A stretch of 64,000 nt of DNA from positions 1-64,000 of the forward strand of contig JAHBUH010000024.1 of the NCBI GenBank assembly GCA_019638185.1, in the 5' to 3' direction. The stretch is from Leadbetterella sp. (GTDB lineage: Bacteria > Bacteroidota > Bacteroidia > Cytophagales > Spirosomataceae). Of this stretch, positions 31,697 through 39,924 are shown one piece after another. Below the pieces are notes generated by a model. That model ran no database searches. It saw only the letters and a program-made list of their open reading frames with translations, and was not told the DNA's origin. A program made the position numbers and the translations under genes. The first letter of the stretch is position 1; the number at the start of each line of letters is the position of its first letter.

Positions 31697-33409
31697 ATGC
31701 GACATTCATTTTTTCTACTTCTTTTCGTTGGCTATTTTACAATGGCTCAGGATATTGATATAGAAAAGAGCGTAGAAAGATTAGACAGCCTGATGAGTTT
31801 GCATCACAATAATTATGACTATGTAGAACAGGAAGCCGATGCCTTATATCATCTGCTGAACACAAAATATACGGCTAAGGCATACATTGGCTTTAAAGTG
31901 GATGTGATGCTTCTTAAGGCTCAGGTCTATTTGCAAAAGAGAGAAAACAAGAAAGCCCTTCAGATAGCTATCGAAGCTTCTGACAAAGCCCGGGAATACC
32001 AACTGCCCGAAAAAAAATATCGCAGCAGCCTGATAATAGCACTCACGTATGAGATTACCAGCGATTTCATTTCATGTAGAAAATACTTAGACGAGGCATA
32101 TAGAATATCCAGACAGCATCAACTCGATAGTGTTTACAGTGCCTATTGTATACGTATGTCGTCCTTTTATCGCCTGACGAATAAGCGGGATTCGTCTGCT
32201 CATTTCGCTTATGAAGGACTGGAGTATGCCCAAACGTATAATAACAGCAGGGAAATAACAGATGCGTATATACTGTTGGGAATGCTCCTGCGTAAAGACA
32301 ACTATAAGGAATCGGTAAGATATTCATCACTTGCTGCAAAAAGACTTATCGAGAGAAAAGATTTTTTGCCCGCTGCAATGCAGCTTTCCAATATTTCCAG
32401 AACCTTATACGAACAGAAGCAAATAGACAGGTCTTTTATGTATAATGACTCAGCATTATCCTTGTTGGAAAAAAATAATATTGCCGGTCTGTTCAGGATT
32501 TATCAGCACAGAAGCAATTTATTTGAAGCGGTCGGAAATATAGATTCCGCTTTTTATTATTTTCGAAAATACCACGATAGTTATTTGAGTTACATTGAAA
32601 AAACAGAAGTAGCCGAGACAAGGAAAATAACCGAGCAATACGAAAACGACAAAAAAGAAGCCGTTATCAAAAGCAGGGAACACCAGCTGTTTTTTATAGG
32701 CAGCATGCTTGCGGTAATTGTTTTCGGGTCAGTGGTATTGTTCCGTAAAAACAGGCAAATCAACAAGCAAAACAGGATTATCAGTACACAGCTGGGAGAG
32801 CTGACCAAAATACTGGAACAGAAACAGATGCTGTTGTCCGAATTACAGCACAGGGTAAAAAACAATCTGCAGCACGTCATCAGTATTCTCGAAATCCAGA
32901 AAGAATCAGTAGATTTCAATAATATTGACGAACTGATCAGAGGCAATCAAAACCGTATCCATTCTATGGCTTTGCTGCATAAAAAGCTGAACGTTTCAGA
33001 CAATGTGCATGAGGTGGATGTAAAAAGGTACGTAACCGAACTTTCCGAACTGGTCAAAGATTCTTACGACGGCCACAGCAAAAAAGTGAATCTGCAGGTT
33101 CATGTGGAAATAGAAAAAATCTCCTTAGAAAAAGCCCTGCCTTTAGGCCTGATTATAGTAGAGCTGGTCAGTAACAGCATGAAACACGCTTTCCAAAAAC
33201 AAAATATCGGAATCATCAGCATAGAGCTTACCAAAGACGCCAATGGCCATACACTGTACTACTCAGACAACGGAAGCGGTTTTGATTTTAACGCACCAAG
33301 TGACAAAGGGCTGGGCCAGGAAATCATCAAAGGGCTGATAGACCAGTTAGACGGTGTAACCGAAACCAAAAGCGACAACGGATTTGAGCTTACGGTTTAT
33401 TTCAAATAA
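31697..33409 (+). CDS. TPR-containing sensor histidine kinase (HisKA_2 type)
   Basis: A 570-residue kinase. A signal peptide (MRHSFFLLLFVGYFTMAQ) leads to a periplasmic helical region of TPR-like repeats (about 30-330). One transmembrane segment (FFIGSMLAVIVFGSVVLF, about 335-352) and a coiled coil follow. The HisKA_2 phospho-acceptor lies in LQHRVKNNLQHVISIL (His about 385), and the ATPase has N-box VELVSNSMKHAF and G-box YYSDNGSGF / KGLGQEIIKGL. The partner is the LytTR regulator 7 bases downstream. TPRs in this place usually bind a peptide or protein signal, possibly the upstream lipoprotein, which is my inference. Confidence 0.9.
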   Translation: MRHSFFLLLFVGYFTMAQDIDIEKSVERLDSLMSLHHNNYDYVEQEADALYHLLNTKYTAKAYIGFKVDVMLLKAQVYLQKRENKKALQIAIEASDKAREYQLPEKKYRSSLIIALTYEITSDFISCRKYLDEAYRISRQHQLDSVYSAYCIRMSSFYRLTNKRDSSAHFAYEGLEYAQTYNNSREITDAYILLGMLLRKDNYKESVRYSSLAAKRLIERKDFLPAAMQLSNISRTLYEQKQIDRSFMYNDSALSLLEKNNIAGLFRIYQHRSNLFEAVGNIDSAFYYFRKYHDSYLSYIEKTEVAETRKITEQYENDKKEAVIKSREHQLFFIGSMLAVIVFGSVVLFRKNRQINKQNRIISTQLGELTKILEQKQMLLSELQHRVKNNLQHVISILEIQKESVDFNNIDELIRGNQNRIHSMALLHKKLNVSDNVHEVDVKRYVTELSELVKDSYDGHSKKVNLQVHVEIEKISLEKALPLGLIIVELVSNSMKHAFQKQNIGIISIELTKDANGHTLYYSDNGSGFDFNAPSDKGLGQEIIKGLIDQLDGVTETKSDNGFELTVYFK

Positions 33410-33416
33410 TCAGCAC

Positions 33417-34094
33417 ATGAAAATAATATTACTCGTAGAAGACGATTTTTTAAACAGGCGATTATCCAAAAAAGTCCTGACCGAAAACGGCTACCGTGTT
33501 TTGGAAGCTAAAAACGCTAAAGAAGCCCTCGAAACGCTGAAAAAAGAACAGATAAGCCTTGCCATTCTTGACATTAACCTTGGAGAAGATGAGCAGGATG
33601 GTATCAGCTTAGGGCAACAAATAAAAGACAGGTATGCAGTACCTTTTATCTACGTTACGGCTTATGACAATTCGGAAGTGATTAACCGGGCAGTGGCCAC
33701 TACACCCTATTCTTATTTAACCAAGCCGTTTAAGAATGTAGATCTTATCACTTCTGTAGAAATCGCCATCCGGCAATCCGGCAAAAAACATGTCCCCAAA
33801 ATCCCGGTGAAAGACGGAGATTATACTACAGAGCTTCCGATAGATGAAATCAACTATATAGAATCAGACGGAAATTACCTCCTGTTCCATACCGATAAAC
33901 AAACCTATACGTCCCGCTCTACCCTCAAGCATGTGCTGGAAGAGCTTTCCGAAAGTGTTTTTGTGCAGGTACACCGGGCTTATGTGGTCAACAAAGCCAA
34001 AATCGAAAAATTTAACCGGAAAGCGGTAATCATTAACAATACGGAAATACCCGTTTCTAAAAATTATATGGAAGGAATTACAAACAACATTTAA
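33417..34094 (+). CDS. LytTR response regulator
   Basis: About 225 residues from ATG 33417 (MKIILLVEDDFLN), 7 bases after the kinase stop; an ATG at 33384 lies inside the kinase gene. The receiver domain has acidic residues EDD at 8-10, phospho-acceptor Asp52 in LAILDINLGED and Lys in YLTKPF. The C-terminal LytTR domain has DEINYIESDGNYLLFHT and VFVQVHRAYVVNKAKIEKF. It probably acts on the paired ATTCTGTCCCG sites upstream of the collagen-like lipoprotein. Confidence 0.92.
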   Translation: MKIILLVEDDFLNRRLSKKVLTENGYRVLEAKNAKEALETLKKEQISLAILDINLGEDEQDGISLGQQIKDRYAVPFIYVTAYDNSEVINRAVATTPYSYLTKPFKNVDLITSVEIAIRQSGKKHVPKIPVKDGDYTTELPIDEINYIESDGNYLLFHTDKQTYTSRSTLKHVLEELSESVFVQVHRAYVVNKAKIEKFNRKAVIINNTEIPVSKNYMEGITNNI

Positions 34095-34146
34095 ACTTTG
34101 TCGGAGCCGCTGTAAAAACTATATTTGAGTTCAAATAACCTTACCT

Positions 34147-35502
34147 ATGAAGAAACTCACGCTGTTTTTCCTTTTGATGGCTTCCGCCCTGTTTGCCCAA
34201 ATCGAAACGCCCGAACAAAAGAAAGACCGGCTGGCCTGGTGGACGCATGACCGCTTCGGGATGTTTATTCACTGGGGGCTCTATGCCGTGCCGGCCCGGC
34301 ATGAGTGGATCCAGAATTATGAACGTATTCCGGCAGAGCAGTATAAGGAACGATATTTTGATAAATTTAACCCTGACCTGTACGATCCGAAGGAATGGGC
34401 GGCACAGGCTAAGAAAGCCGGGATGAAATATGTGGTGCTGACCACCCGTCATCACGAGGGTTTCGCCCTGTGGGATACGAAATTCAGCGATTTTAAGGCC
34501 CCCAATACTCCCATCGGGAAAGACCTGCTGAAGCCTTTTGTGGAGGCTTTCCGGGCGGAAGGGCTGAAAGTGGGCTTTTATTTTTCGCTGATCGACTGGC
34601 ATCACCCGGATTTTACCATAGACAGGGTGCACCCGCTTAGGGGCAATAAAGAGGCCATAGCCGGAAACTCCAAAAAGGATATGAACCGCTTCAGGAAGTT
34701 CCTGAAAGATCAGCTGACGGAATTGCTGACGGACTATGGGAAGATCGACCTCCTGTTTTTTGATTTTTCCTACCCCGGAGAAGACGGTAAGGGGCGCAAG
34801 GATTGGGACAGCGAAGGCCTTTTGGCGCTTACCCGTAAGCTTCAGCCCGGTATTATCATCAATGACCGCCTGGATCTGAATAATGTACCCGGGGGGTACG
34901 ACTACGTGACCCCGGAACAGTTTATGCCGGCCCGCTGGCCGGAAAGAAACGGGGTGCGGGTACCCTGGGAAACCTGCCAGACCTTCTCCGGATCCTGGGG
35001 ATACCACCGTGATGAAAATACGTGGAAGTCGTCTAACCAGCTCATAGCCATGCTGATAGAGGTGGTGTCCAAGGGTGGAAACCTGCTGCTGAACGTAGGG
35101 CCTACCGCCCGGGGTAATTTTGATGCCCGGGCCACCAGCCGGCTGGATGCTTTAGGGGAATGGATGCGCTATAACAGCCGCTCGGTTTACGGCTGCACCG
35201 CGGCTCCCGAAGAATTTCAGAGACCGGAAAATACGTTCCTGACCTATAACCCGGAAACCCGGCGCCTGTATGTTCATATGCTGCAATGGCCCTTCAAAAC
35301 CCTTTACTTACCCGGATTCAAGGGAAAAATAAAGTATGCCCAGTTTTTACATGACGGTTCTGAGGTTAAATATACCGTTTCAGCAAAGGCGGATGACGCC
35401 AGCCACATGGCCATCACGGCCGGAGATCAGGACCTCATCCTGCAGATGCCGGTAGAGAAACCGGGTGTAGAGATCCCGGTGATCGAGCTGTTCCTGGAAT
35501 AA
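34147..35502 (+). CDS. Alpha-L-fucosidase, GH29
   Basis: A 451-residue exported glycosidase (signal MKKLTLFFLLMASALFAQ) that removes terminal alpha-L-fucose. GH29 landmarks: WWTHDRFGMFIHWGLYAVP near the N-terminus, TTRHHEGFALWDTK, and KIDLLFFDFSYPGEDG, where the Asp is the likely nucleophile (about 204). The TIM barrel is followed by a short C-terminal beta domain (about 365-451). Bacteroidota use such enzymes on host, algal or plant glycans. There is no SusCD pair beside it, so it is not in an obvious polysaccharide locus. GDP-fucose synthesis (fcl) is encoded 15 kb away. Confidence 0.92.
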   Translation: MKKLTLFFLLMASALFAQIETPEQKKDRLAWWTHDRFGMFIHWGLYAVPARHEWIQNYERIPAEQYKERYFDKFNPDLYDPKEWAAQAKKAGMKYVVLTTRHHEGFALWDTKFSDFKAPNTPIGKDLLKPFVEAFRAEGLKVGFYFSLIDWHHPDFTIDRVHPLRGNKEAIAGNSKKDMNRFRKFLKDQLTELLTDYGKIDLLFFDFSYPGEDGKGRKDWDSEGLLALTRKLQPGIIINDRLDLNNVPGGYDYVTPEQFMPARWPERNGVRVPWETCQTFSGSWGYHRDENTWKSSNQLIAMLIEVVSKGGNLLLNVGPTARGNFDARATSRLDALGEWMRYNSRSVYGCTAAPEEFQRPENTFLTYNPETRRLYVHMLQWPFKTLYLPGFKGKIKYAQFLHDGSEVKYTVSAKADDASHMAITAGDQDLILQMPVEKPGVEIPVIELFLE

Positions 35503-35511
35503 GACGTATGA

Positions 35512-36855
35512 TTAAGCGGGCAGGGGCCGGCGGCTGACTTTGTTATAACGGGCGTAGAGAAATACGGCCGAAAAGGTCAGCCCCAGCAGCAGCCCCAGCC
35601 ATATTCCCACCGATCCCATTTCCAGCCTAAAACCCATCATATACCCTACGGGCAGGGCAATCAGCCAGTAGGCTACAAAAGTGATGTAGGTAGGGATCCG
35701 GATGTCAGCCAGGCCCCGGAGTACGCCCAGGCCTACCGACTGGGCGCCATCTGACAGCTGGAAAAAGGCAGCGATCATCAGCAGGGGTAGGGCCGCGGTC
35801 AGTACAGCGTCATCTTCAATGTAAATTTTAATGATCCACTGCCCGAAGAGCAGGATCACCACACTGCAAAGCCCCATGAAACCGATAACCCAGGTGTAGG
35901 CCGCGCGACCGGAAAGCCGGATGCCGGTGGCGTCCCGTTTTCCCCAGGCTTCACCTATACGGATGCTGCCCGCATGGGCAAAGCCCGTAGCCATCATGTA
36001 GGTGGTAGAGGCCACGTTAATAGCGATCTGGTGCGCCGCAAGCTCAGTTTCACTCAGCCAGCCCATCATGACCACTGCAAATGAAAAAGCCGCAATTTCA
36101 AAAAACGCCTGGAACCCGGCCGGTATGCTCCGTCCCAATATCTCGGTGAGGAGAGCCCGGTCTGCCTTCCAGCGGGGAAAGTGGAAAAGCAGGCGGAAGG
36201 CCGGCTGCGCACGGAGATAATACAGCAGGATGCCCAACATCAGTAAACGGGAAAATATGGTGCCGATGGCGGCGCCGTTCAGGCCCAGTTCAGGGAAAAT
36301 CCAGAGGCCGCGGATCAGAACCACGTTTCCGGTGATGTCAAATACCAGGCCCAGCAGGGTAATGTACATCACAATGGCCGGTTTGGAGAACCCGTCGGAA
36401 AATTGCTTTACGGCCAGGAAGAAGATCATGGGAATATTAGCCACCATGATCAGGAAAAAGAAGGGAGCTCCCAGGCTTTCTATCGCCGCGGTCTGCCCGA
36501 GGATGTAGAAGTGCCGGTACACCACAAAACCCACCAGGGAAAGCAACACGCTGTAAAGCAGGGCCGCCAGCAGCGCGTTAAAAAATAGGGCACTGAGCTT
36601 AGGGGAGTCTTTTTCGGCCAGCAGCTTGGAAACCATAGGTGCTATAACTGCCATACCGCCTACCGCCAGGGAGGCGATCAGGAAGGCAATGGAGTTCGCT
36701 ATTCCGGCTGCTCCCAGGCTGACCGGCCCCAGAAGGCGGCCCACAATTACGTTATCAGAAGTACCCATCAGGATCACGCCCAGCTGGCCGATAATAATAG
36801 GAAGTGCTAATTTATAGGTTTTGAAAAGTTCTGTCTTTAAACTTTTTTGTGTCAT
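35512..36855 (-). CDS. MATE-family efflux transporter
   Basis: A 447-residue inner-membrane protein with 12 predicted helices in two MatE halves (ALPIIIGQLGVILMGTSDNVIVGRLLGPVSLGAAGIANS; RSIPAGFQAFFEIAAFSFAVVMMGWLSETELAAHQIA in shortened terms). The family exports cationic drugs and metabolites with Na+ or H+ antiport. Length and topology are standard (NorM/DinF). It is divergent from a small lipoprotein gene; no regulator is adjacent. Confidence 0.92.
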   Translation of the reverse strand: MTQKSLKTELFKTYKLALPIIIGQLGVILMGTSDNVIVGRLLGPVSLGAAGIANSIAFLIASLAVGGMAVIAPMVSKLLAEKDSPKLSALFFNALLAALLYSVLLSLVGFVVYRHFYILGQTAAIESLGAPFFFLIMVANIPMIFFLAVKQFSDGFSKPAIVMYITLLGLVFDITGNVVLIRGLWIFPELGLNGAAIGTIFSRLLMLGILLYYLRAQPAFRLLFHFPRWKADRALLTEILGRSIPAGFQAFFEIAAFSFAVVMMGWLSETELAAHQIAINVASTTYMMATGFAHAGSIRIGEAWGKRDATGIRLSGRAAYTWVIGFMGLCSVVILLFGQWIIKIYIEDDAVLTAALPLLMIAAFFQLSDGAQSVGLGVLRGLADIRIPTYITFVAYWLIALPVGYMMGFRLEMGSVGIWLGLLLGLTFSAVFLYARYNKVSRRPLPA

Positions 36856-36912
36856 TTTCTTTGAATTAAGAGGGGGAGTCAGGATTTTTGTCCTATCACA
36901 TCCATTTGATCC

Positions 36913-37353
36913 ATGTTGAAACTAAAGTATTTTTGTCCTGTCCTTCTCCTTATCCTCTCCTGCCAGCGGCCGGAGAAAAATGTTACTTTCAAAGGGGTTT
37001 GGGTAGAGAAAGCGGTTTTGGAGAACAAAGATAAGGTAGAAACGGTGGATTCTCTTGCACGGTTCCCCTTAATCCTTTTTGAAAAGGAAGAAGCAGATTC
37101 GGTATTGTTCTATTATGACCGGTCCAAACGAAGCGTGTATTGGGCAGAATACGCCTATAAGTCTTATTTTGTGCATTTTGATAAGCACAATGAGTATTTC
37201 CTCACCCCCGACTACACCACGGGGGAGCTGGTTTTCTCTAATCTCAAAGATGATGAGTTTTACCGTTTTGTAAAAGTAGAGCCGGGTCTGACACGTGCTG
37301 AAGTGCTAAACCCGGCCTTTGATATTGATGTGTTTATACACTCTCTAAAGTAA
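36913..37353 (+). CDS. Hypothetical small lipoprotein
   Basis: A 146-residue lipoprotein: signal MLKLKYFCPVLLLILSCQR with lipobox ILSC. The mature part is beta-rich with many aromatic residues (YYDRSKRSVYWAEYAYKSY) and may form a lipocalin-like or small sandwich fold; no family recognised. Its last 20 bases overlap the 3' end of the convergent phosphoesterase gene. Confidence 0.7.
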   Translation: MLKLKYFCPVLLLILSCQRPEKNVTFKGVWVEKAVLENKDKVETVDSLARFPLILFEKEEADSVLFYYDRSKRSVYWAEYAYKSYFVHFDKHNEYFLTPDYTTGELVFSNLKDDEFYRFVKVEPGLTRAEVLNPAFDIDVFIHSLK

Positions 37354-38566
37354 AAATGGTAATCTCCGGAAGGATGCCTACGCGGCCCGGATACCCCAGG
37401 AAACCAAAGCCCCGGTTTACATAAAGGCGCTGGCCGTTTTCTTCGTACATGCCGGCCCATTCTTTGTAACGGTATTGCACCGGGCTCCATTTAAAGCCGG
37501 GAATCTCCACCCCAAACTGCATGCCGTGGGTATGGCCGGCAAAAGCCGCGTCAATATTGGTTTGTCCCAAAACCTGCGCCCGCCAGTGGCTGGGGTCGTG
37601 GGAAAGCAGCAGCTTGTTTGTAAATTCCTCGGAGCCCTGCAGTGCTTTTTTCAGGTCGCCTTTCTGCACAAATCCCGAACCCCAGTTCTGAATCCCGATG
37701 ATCCCCAGCTTTTCACCGCCCAGGGTGAGTGCGCGGTTCTCATCCATGAGCAGGTCCCAGCCCATCAGCCGGTGCCCCTCCATGAGGTTAAGCAGGTTCT
37801 GCTGCTTGGCCTGGGGAGAAGACCATTGGGCGTAGTCGCCGTAATCGTGGTTTCCTAAGGTGGAGTATACGCCTAATGGCGCTTTTACCCGTTTGAACGT
37901 ATCAAAATACTCCTGCAGCTCCGTGGCCTTATCGTTTACCAGGTCACCGGTAAAAAACACCAGGTCGGGTTTTTCAGCCAGCAGCATATCGATCCCGCCG
38001 TTAACCGCTTTTTTATTGTAAAAACTGCCGGAATGGATATCGGAGAGCTGGGCGAGGGTCATGCCGTGAAACTGTTTGGGCAGGCCTTTCAGCGGTAGGC
38101 TTACCCGCCTGACGCGGTAGTCATAGGCTCCGGAAAGGATGCCGTAAGTAAGCACACCAAACTGCGTGGCTCCCAGAGCCAGGGCCGTTTTAGCAATAAA
38201 TTCCGAGCGGGTCAGGATAGGCTCCGTAGAAGAGGGTTTAATGATCTTCTGCCCCGTGTTTTTCAGGATATTCAGCCCGTTACCCAGGAGATAAATAACC
38301 GCCCCGATCATTTTGGACGAATAAATCATGAAGAAAGCTACCCCGAATATCCGCTTATACTTCGGCGGGGTGGTATCAGGCGCTACAAAAAACAGGTATA
38401 GAAATCCCAGGATAAAAATAACCGGAACCGCCCAGTAAGCCAGGCTTATCCAGCGCTGAGCGCTGATACTGAAGTTTCTGACACTGTCTTTTAAGGCCTT
38501 GAAAAAGAGATAATCTACCGCCAGGAAAAACACAAGTATCAGAGCCCCCAAAACTGTTCTGTTCAT
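37334..38566 (-). CDS. Membrane-bound calcineurin-like metallophosphoesterase
   Basis: A 410-residue protein: four hydrophobic segments in residues 1-110, then a metallophosphatase domain with the metal-binding blocks LSDIHSGSF, FFTGDLVND, STLGNHDYGDY, LLLSHDP and FAGHTHGMQFG all intact. Relatives include YkuE-type phosphodiesterases; some act on UDP-diacylglucosamine or other membrane phosphoesters. The gene starts 7 bases after the peroxiredoxin stop, so the two form an operon. The substrate is unknown. Confidence 0.88.
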   Translation of the reverse strand: MNRTVLGALILVFFLAVDYLFFKALKDSVRNFSISAQRWISLAYWAVPVIFILGFLYLFFVAPDTTPPKYKRIFGVAFFMIYSSKMIGAVIYLLGNGLNILKNTGQKIIKPSSTEPILTRSEFIAKTALALGATQFGVLTYGILSGAYDYRVRRVSLPLKGLPKQFHGMTLAQLSDIHSGSFYNKKAVNGGIDMLLAEKPDLVFFTGDLVNDKATELQEYFDTFKRVKAPLGVYSTLGNHDYGDYAQWSSPQAKQQNLLNLMEGHRLMGWDLLMDENRALTLGGEKLGIIGIQNWGSGFVQKGDLKKALQGSEEFTNKLLLSHDPSHWRAQVLGQTNIDAAFAGHTHGMQFGVEIPGFKWSPVQYRYKEWAGMYEENGQRLYVNRGFGFLGYPGRVGILPEITIFTLESV

Positions 38567-38573
38567 AAGTCAA

Positions 38574-39035
38574 TTAGTTTAAAGCCGCTTTTACTTTCTC
38601 AAAATCAGGCACCTTGCCTGCATCTTCCAGCACCTCGGCATAGGCTAGTTTACCGTCTTTGTCCACCACAAAAGCCGATCTTTTAGAAACTCCTTTCATG
38701 CCCAGCACAAACTCGTCATACAGGGCACCGTAGGCCGTGGAAACCTCTTTGTTAAAATCAGACAGCAGCGGAAAAGGCAGGTTTTGTTCTTTCCCGAACC
38801 GCGCCAGTGTAAATACGGAATCTACAGAGATGGCCAGGATCTCTGCATCCAGGCCCTGGTAAGTACTGATATTATCCCGCATTTCGCAGAGTTCAGCGGT
38901 ACAAACGCTCGTAAACGCCATCGGGAAGAAAAGAATGACCACATTTTTGCCGCGGTAATCCGCAAGTGAAACCTCCTGCTTATCGGAAGAATATAATTTA
39001 AAACCGGGTGCGATATCGCCTGCCTGTAATGCCAT
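38574..39035 (-). CDS. Peroxiredoxin (AhpE/PrxQ-type)
   Basis: A 153-residue AhpC/TSA-family peroxidase that reduces H2O2 or organic peroxides. The peroxidatic Cys lies in FPMAFTSVCTAELCEMRD, with a second Cys five residues later (Cx4C), the PrxQ-like resolving arrangement. Further motifs: FFPMAF, and LARFGKEQNLPFPLLSDFN. It is the first gene of an operon with the membrane phosphoesterase. Confidence 0.9.
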   Translation of the reverse strand: MALQAGDIAPGFKLYSSDKQEVSLADYRGKNVVILFFPMAFTSVCTAELCEMRDNISTYQGLDAEILAISVDSVFTLARFGKEQNLPFPLLSDFNKEVSTAYGALYDEFVLGMKGVSKRSAFVVDKDGKLAYAEVLEDAGKVPDFEKVKAALN

Positions 39036-39176
39036 AGTTTTGTTTTTTACTAATAAAAACCTGAGAACCCGCCATTTAGTTTATGCGGGCGCCTGATTTT
39101 TGGTCAAACGGACATTATGCACGATAAAAGGTTCAGACCGGTGGTTTAAACGCAGTTTTGCCGGTACGGTTACTTC

Positions 39177-39860
39177 CTACACCTCAAAAACCTCTCCCAC
39201 CTCTGCCAGGTAAAGCCGCTTCCCGGCATCGGAAAAAGCCTTTTTGGCCTTATCATGATCTATGTTGATCGGAGGGAAGGAATCGTAATGGCAGCCTACG
39301 ATGTTATTGCATTCAATGAAATCCGAGGCCAGGAGGGCGTCTTCATAGCCCATGGTGAAGTAGTCGCCTATGGAGAGGATAGCGAAATCCAGCTTCGGAC
39401 AGATCATCGGGATCAGCTTCATATCCAGGGTGAGGGCGGTGTCTCCCGAGTAGTAAAAGCAGGAGTCCTCATTCCAGAAAACAAAGCCCATGGGGTTCCC
39501 GCCGTAGCTGTTGTCAGGCAACATGCTGGAGTGTACGGCCGTCACCAGCTTAAAAGTGAAACCATCCAGGGTGAGCTTCCCGCCGGTGTTCATACCGTGC
39601 CCGGAGAGGCCCAGCGGCTCAATGAACCGGGTCATGATGTCAAAGCTGGTGATCACAGGGGCGTTTGACTGCTTTGCGATCTGCTCCAGGTCTTTCAGGT
39701 GATCCGCGTGACCGTGCGACAGGAAGATATAATCCGGATGGATGTCTTCCGTTTTGATGTGCTGTGCTATGGGGTTTCCACTGATGAAAGGATCCAGCAG
39801 AATCTTTTTTCCTGCAAAGTGGATCATAAAACACGAGTGTCCGAAATATTGTATTTTCAT
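39177..39860 (-). CDS. UPF0173-family metal-dependent hydrolase
   Basis: A 227-residue metallo-beta-lactamase-fold protein. The start MKIQYFGHSCFMI and ILLDPFISGNP are typical of UPF0173 (YtkL). The metal-binding motif SHGHADHLKDL carries HxHxDH, and further ligands are expected in TAVHSSML and YYSGDTAL. Substrate unknown for the family. It lies 64 bases downstream of the phospholipase C gene on the same strand and may be co-transcribed with it. Confidence 0.9.
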   Translation of the reverse strand: MKIQYFGHSCFMIHFAGKKILLDPFISGNPIAQHIKTEDIHPDYIFLSHGHADHLKDLEQIAKQSNAPVITSFDIMTRFIEPLGLSGHGMNTGGKLTLDGFTFKLVTAVHSSMLPDNSYGGNPMGFVFWNEDSCFYYSGDTALTLDMKLIPMICPKLDFAILSIGDYFTMGYEDALLASDFIECNNIVGCHYDSFPPINIDHDKAKKAFSDAGKRLYLAEVGEVFEV

Positions 39861-39924
39861 CGTTTTTATTGCTCTGAACTGTGCTCAGAGGGCTTTGTTT
39901 GAGTTTGGTGATCTCTGTGGAGCG

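Noticed and set aside
29396-34094. Defence island centred on the DUF4143 ATPase
   Set aside because: No nuclease, methylase, reverse transcriptase or effector gene is adjacent; the neighbours are MazG, a lipoprotein and a signalling pair, so a defence role has no support here.
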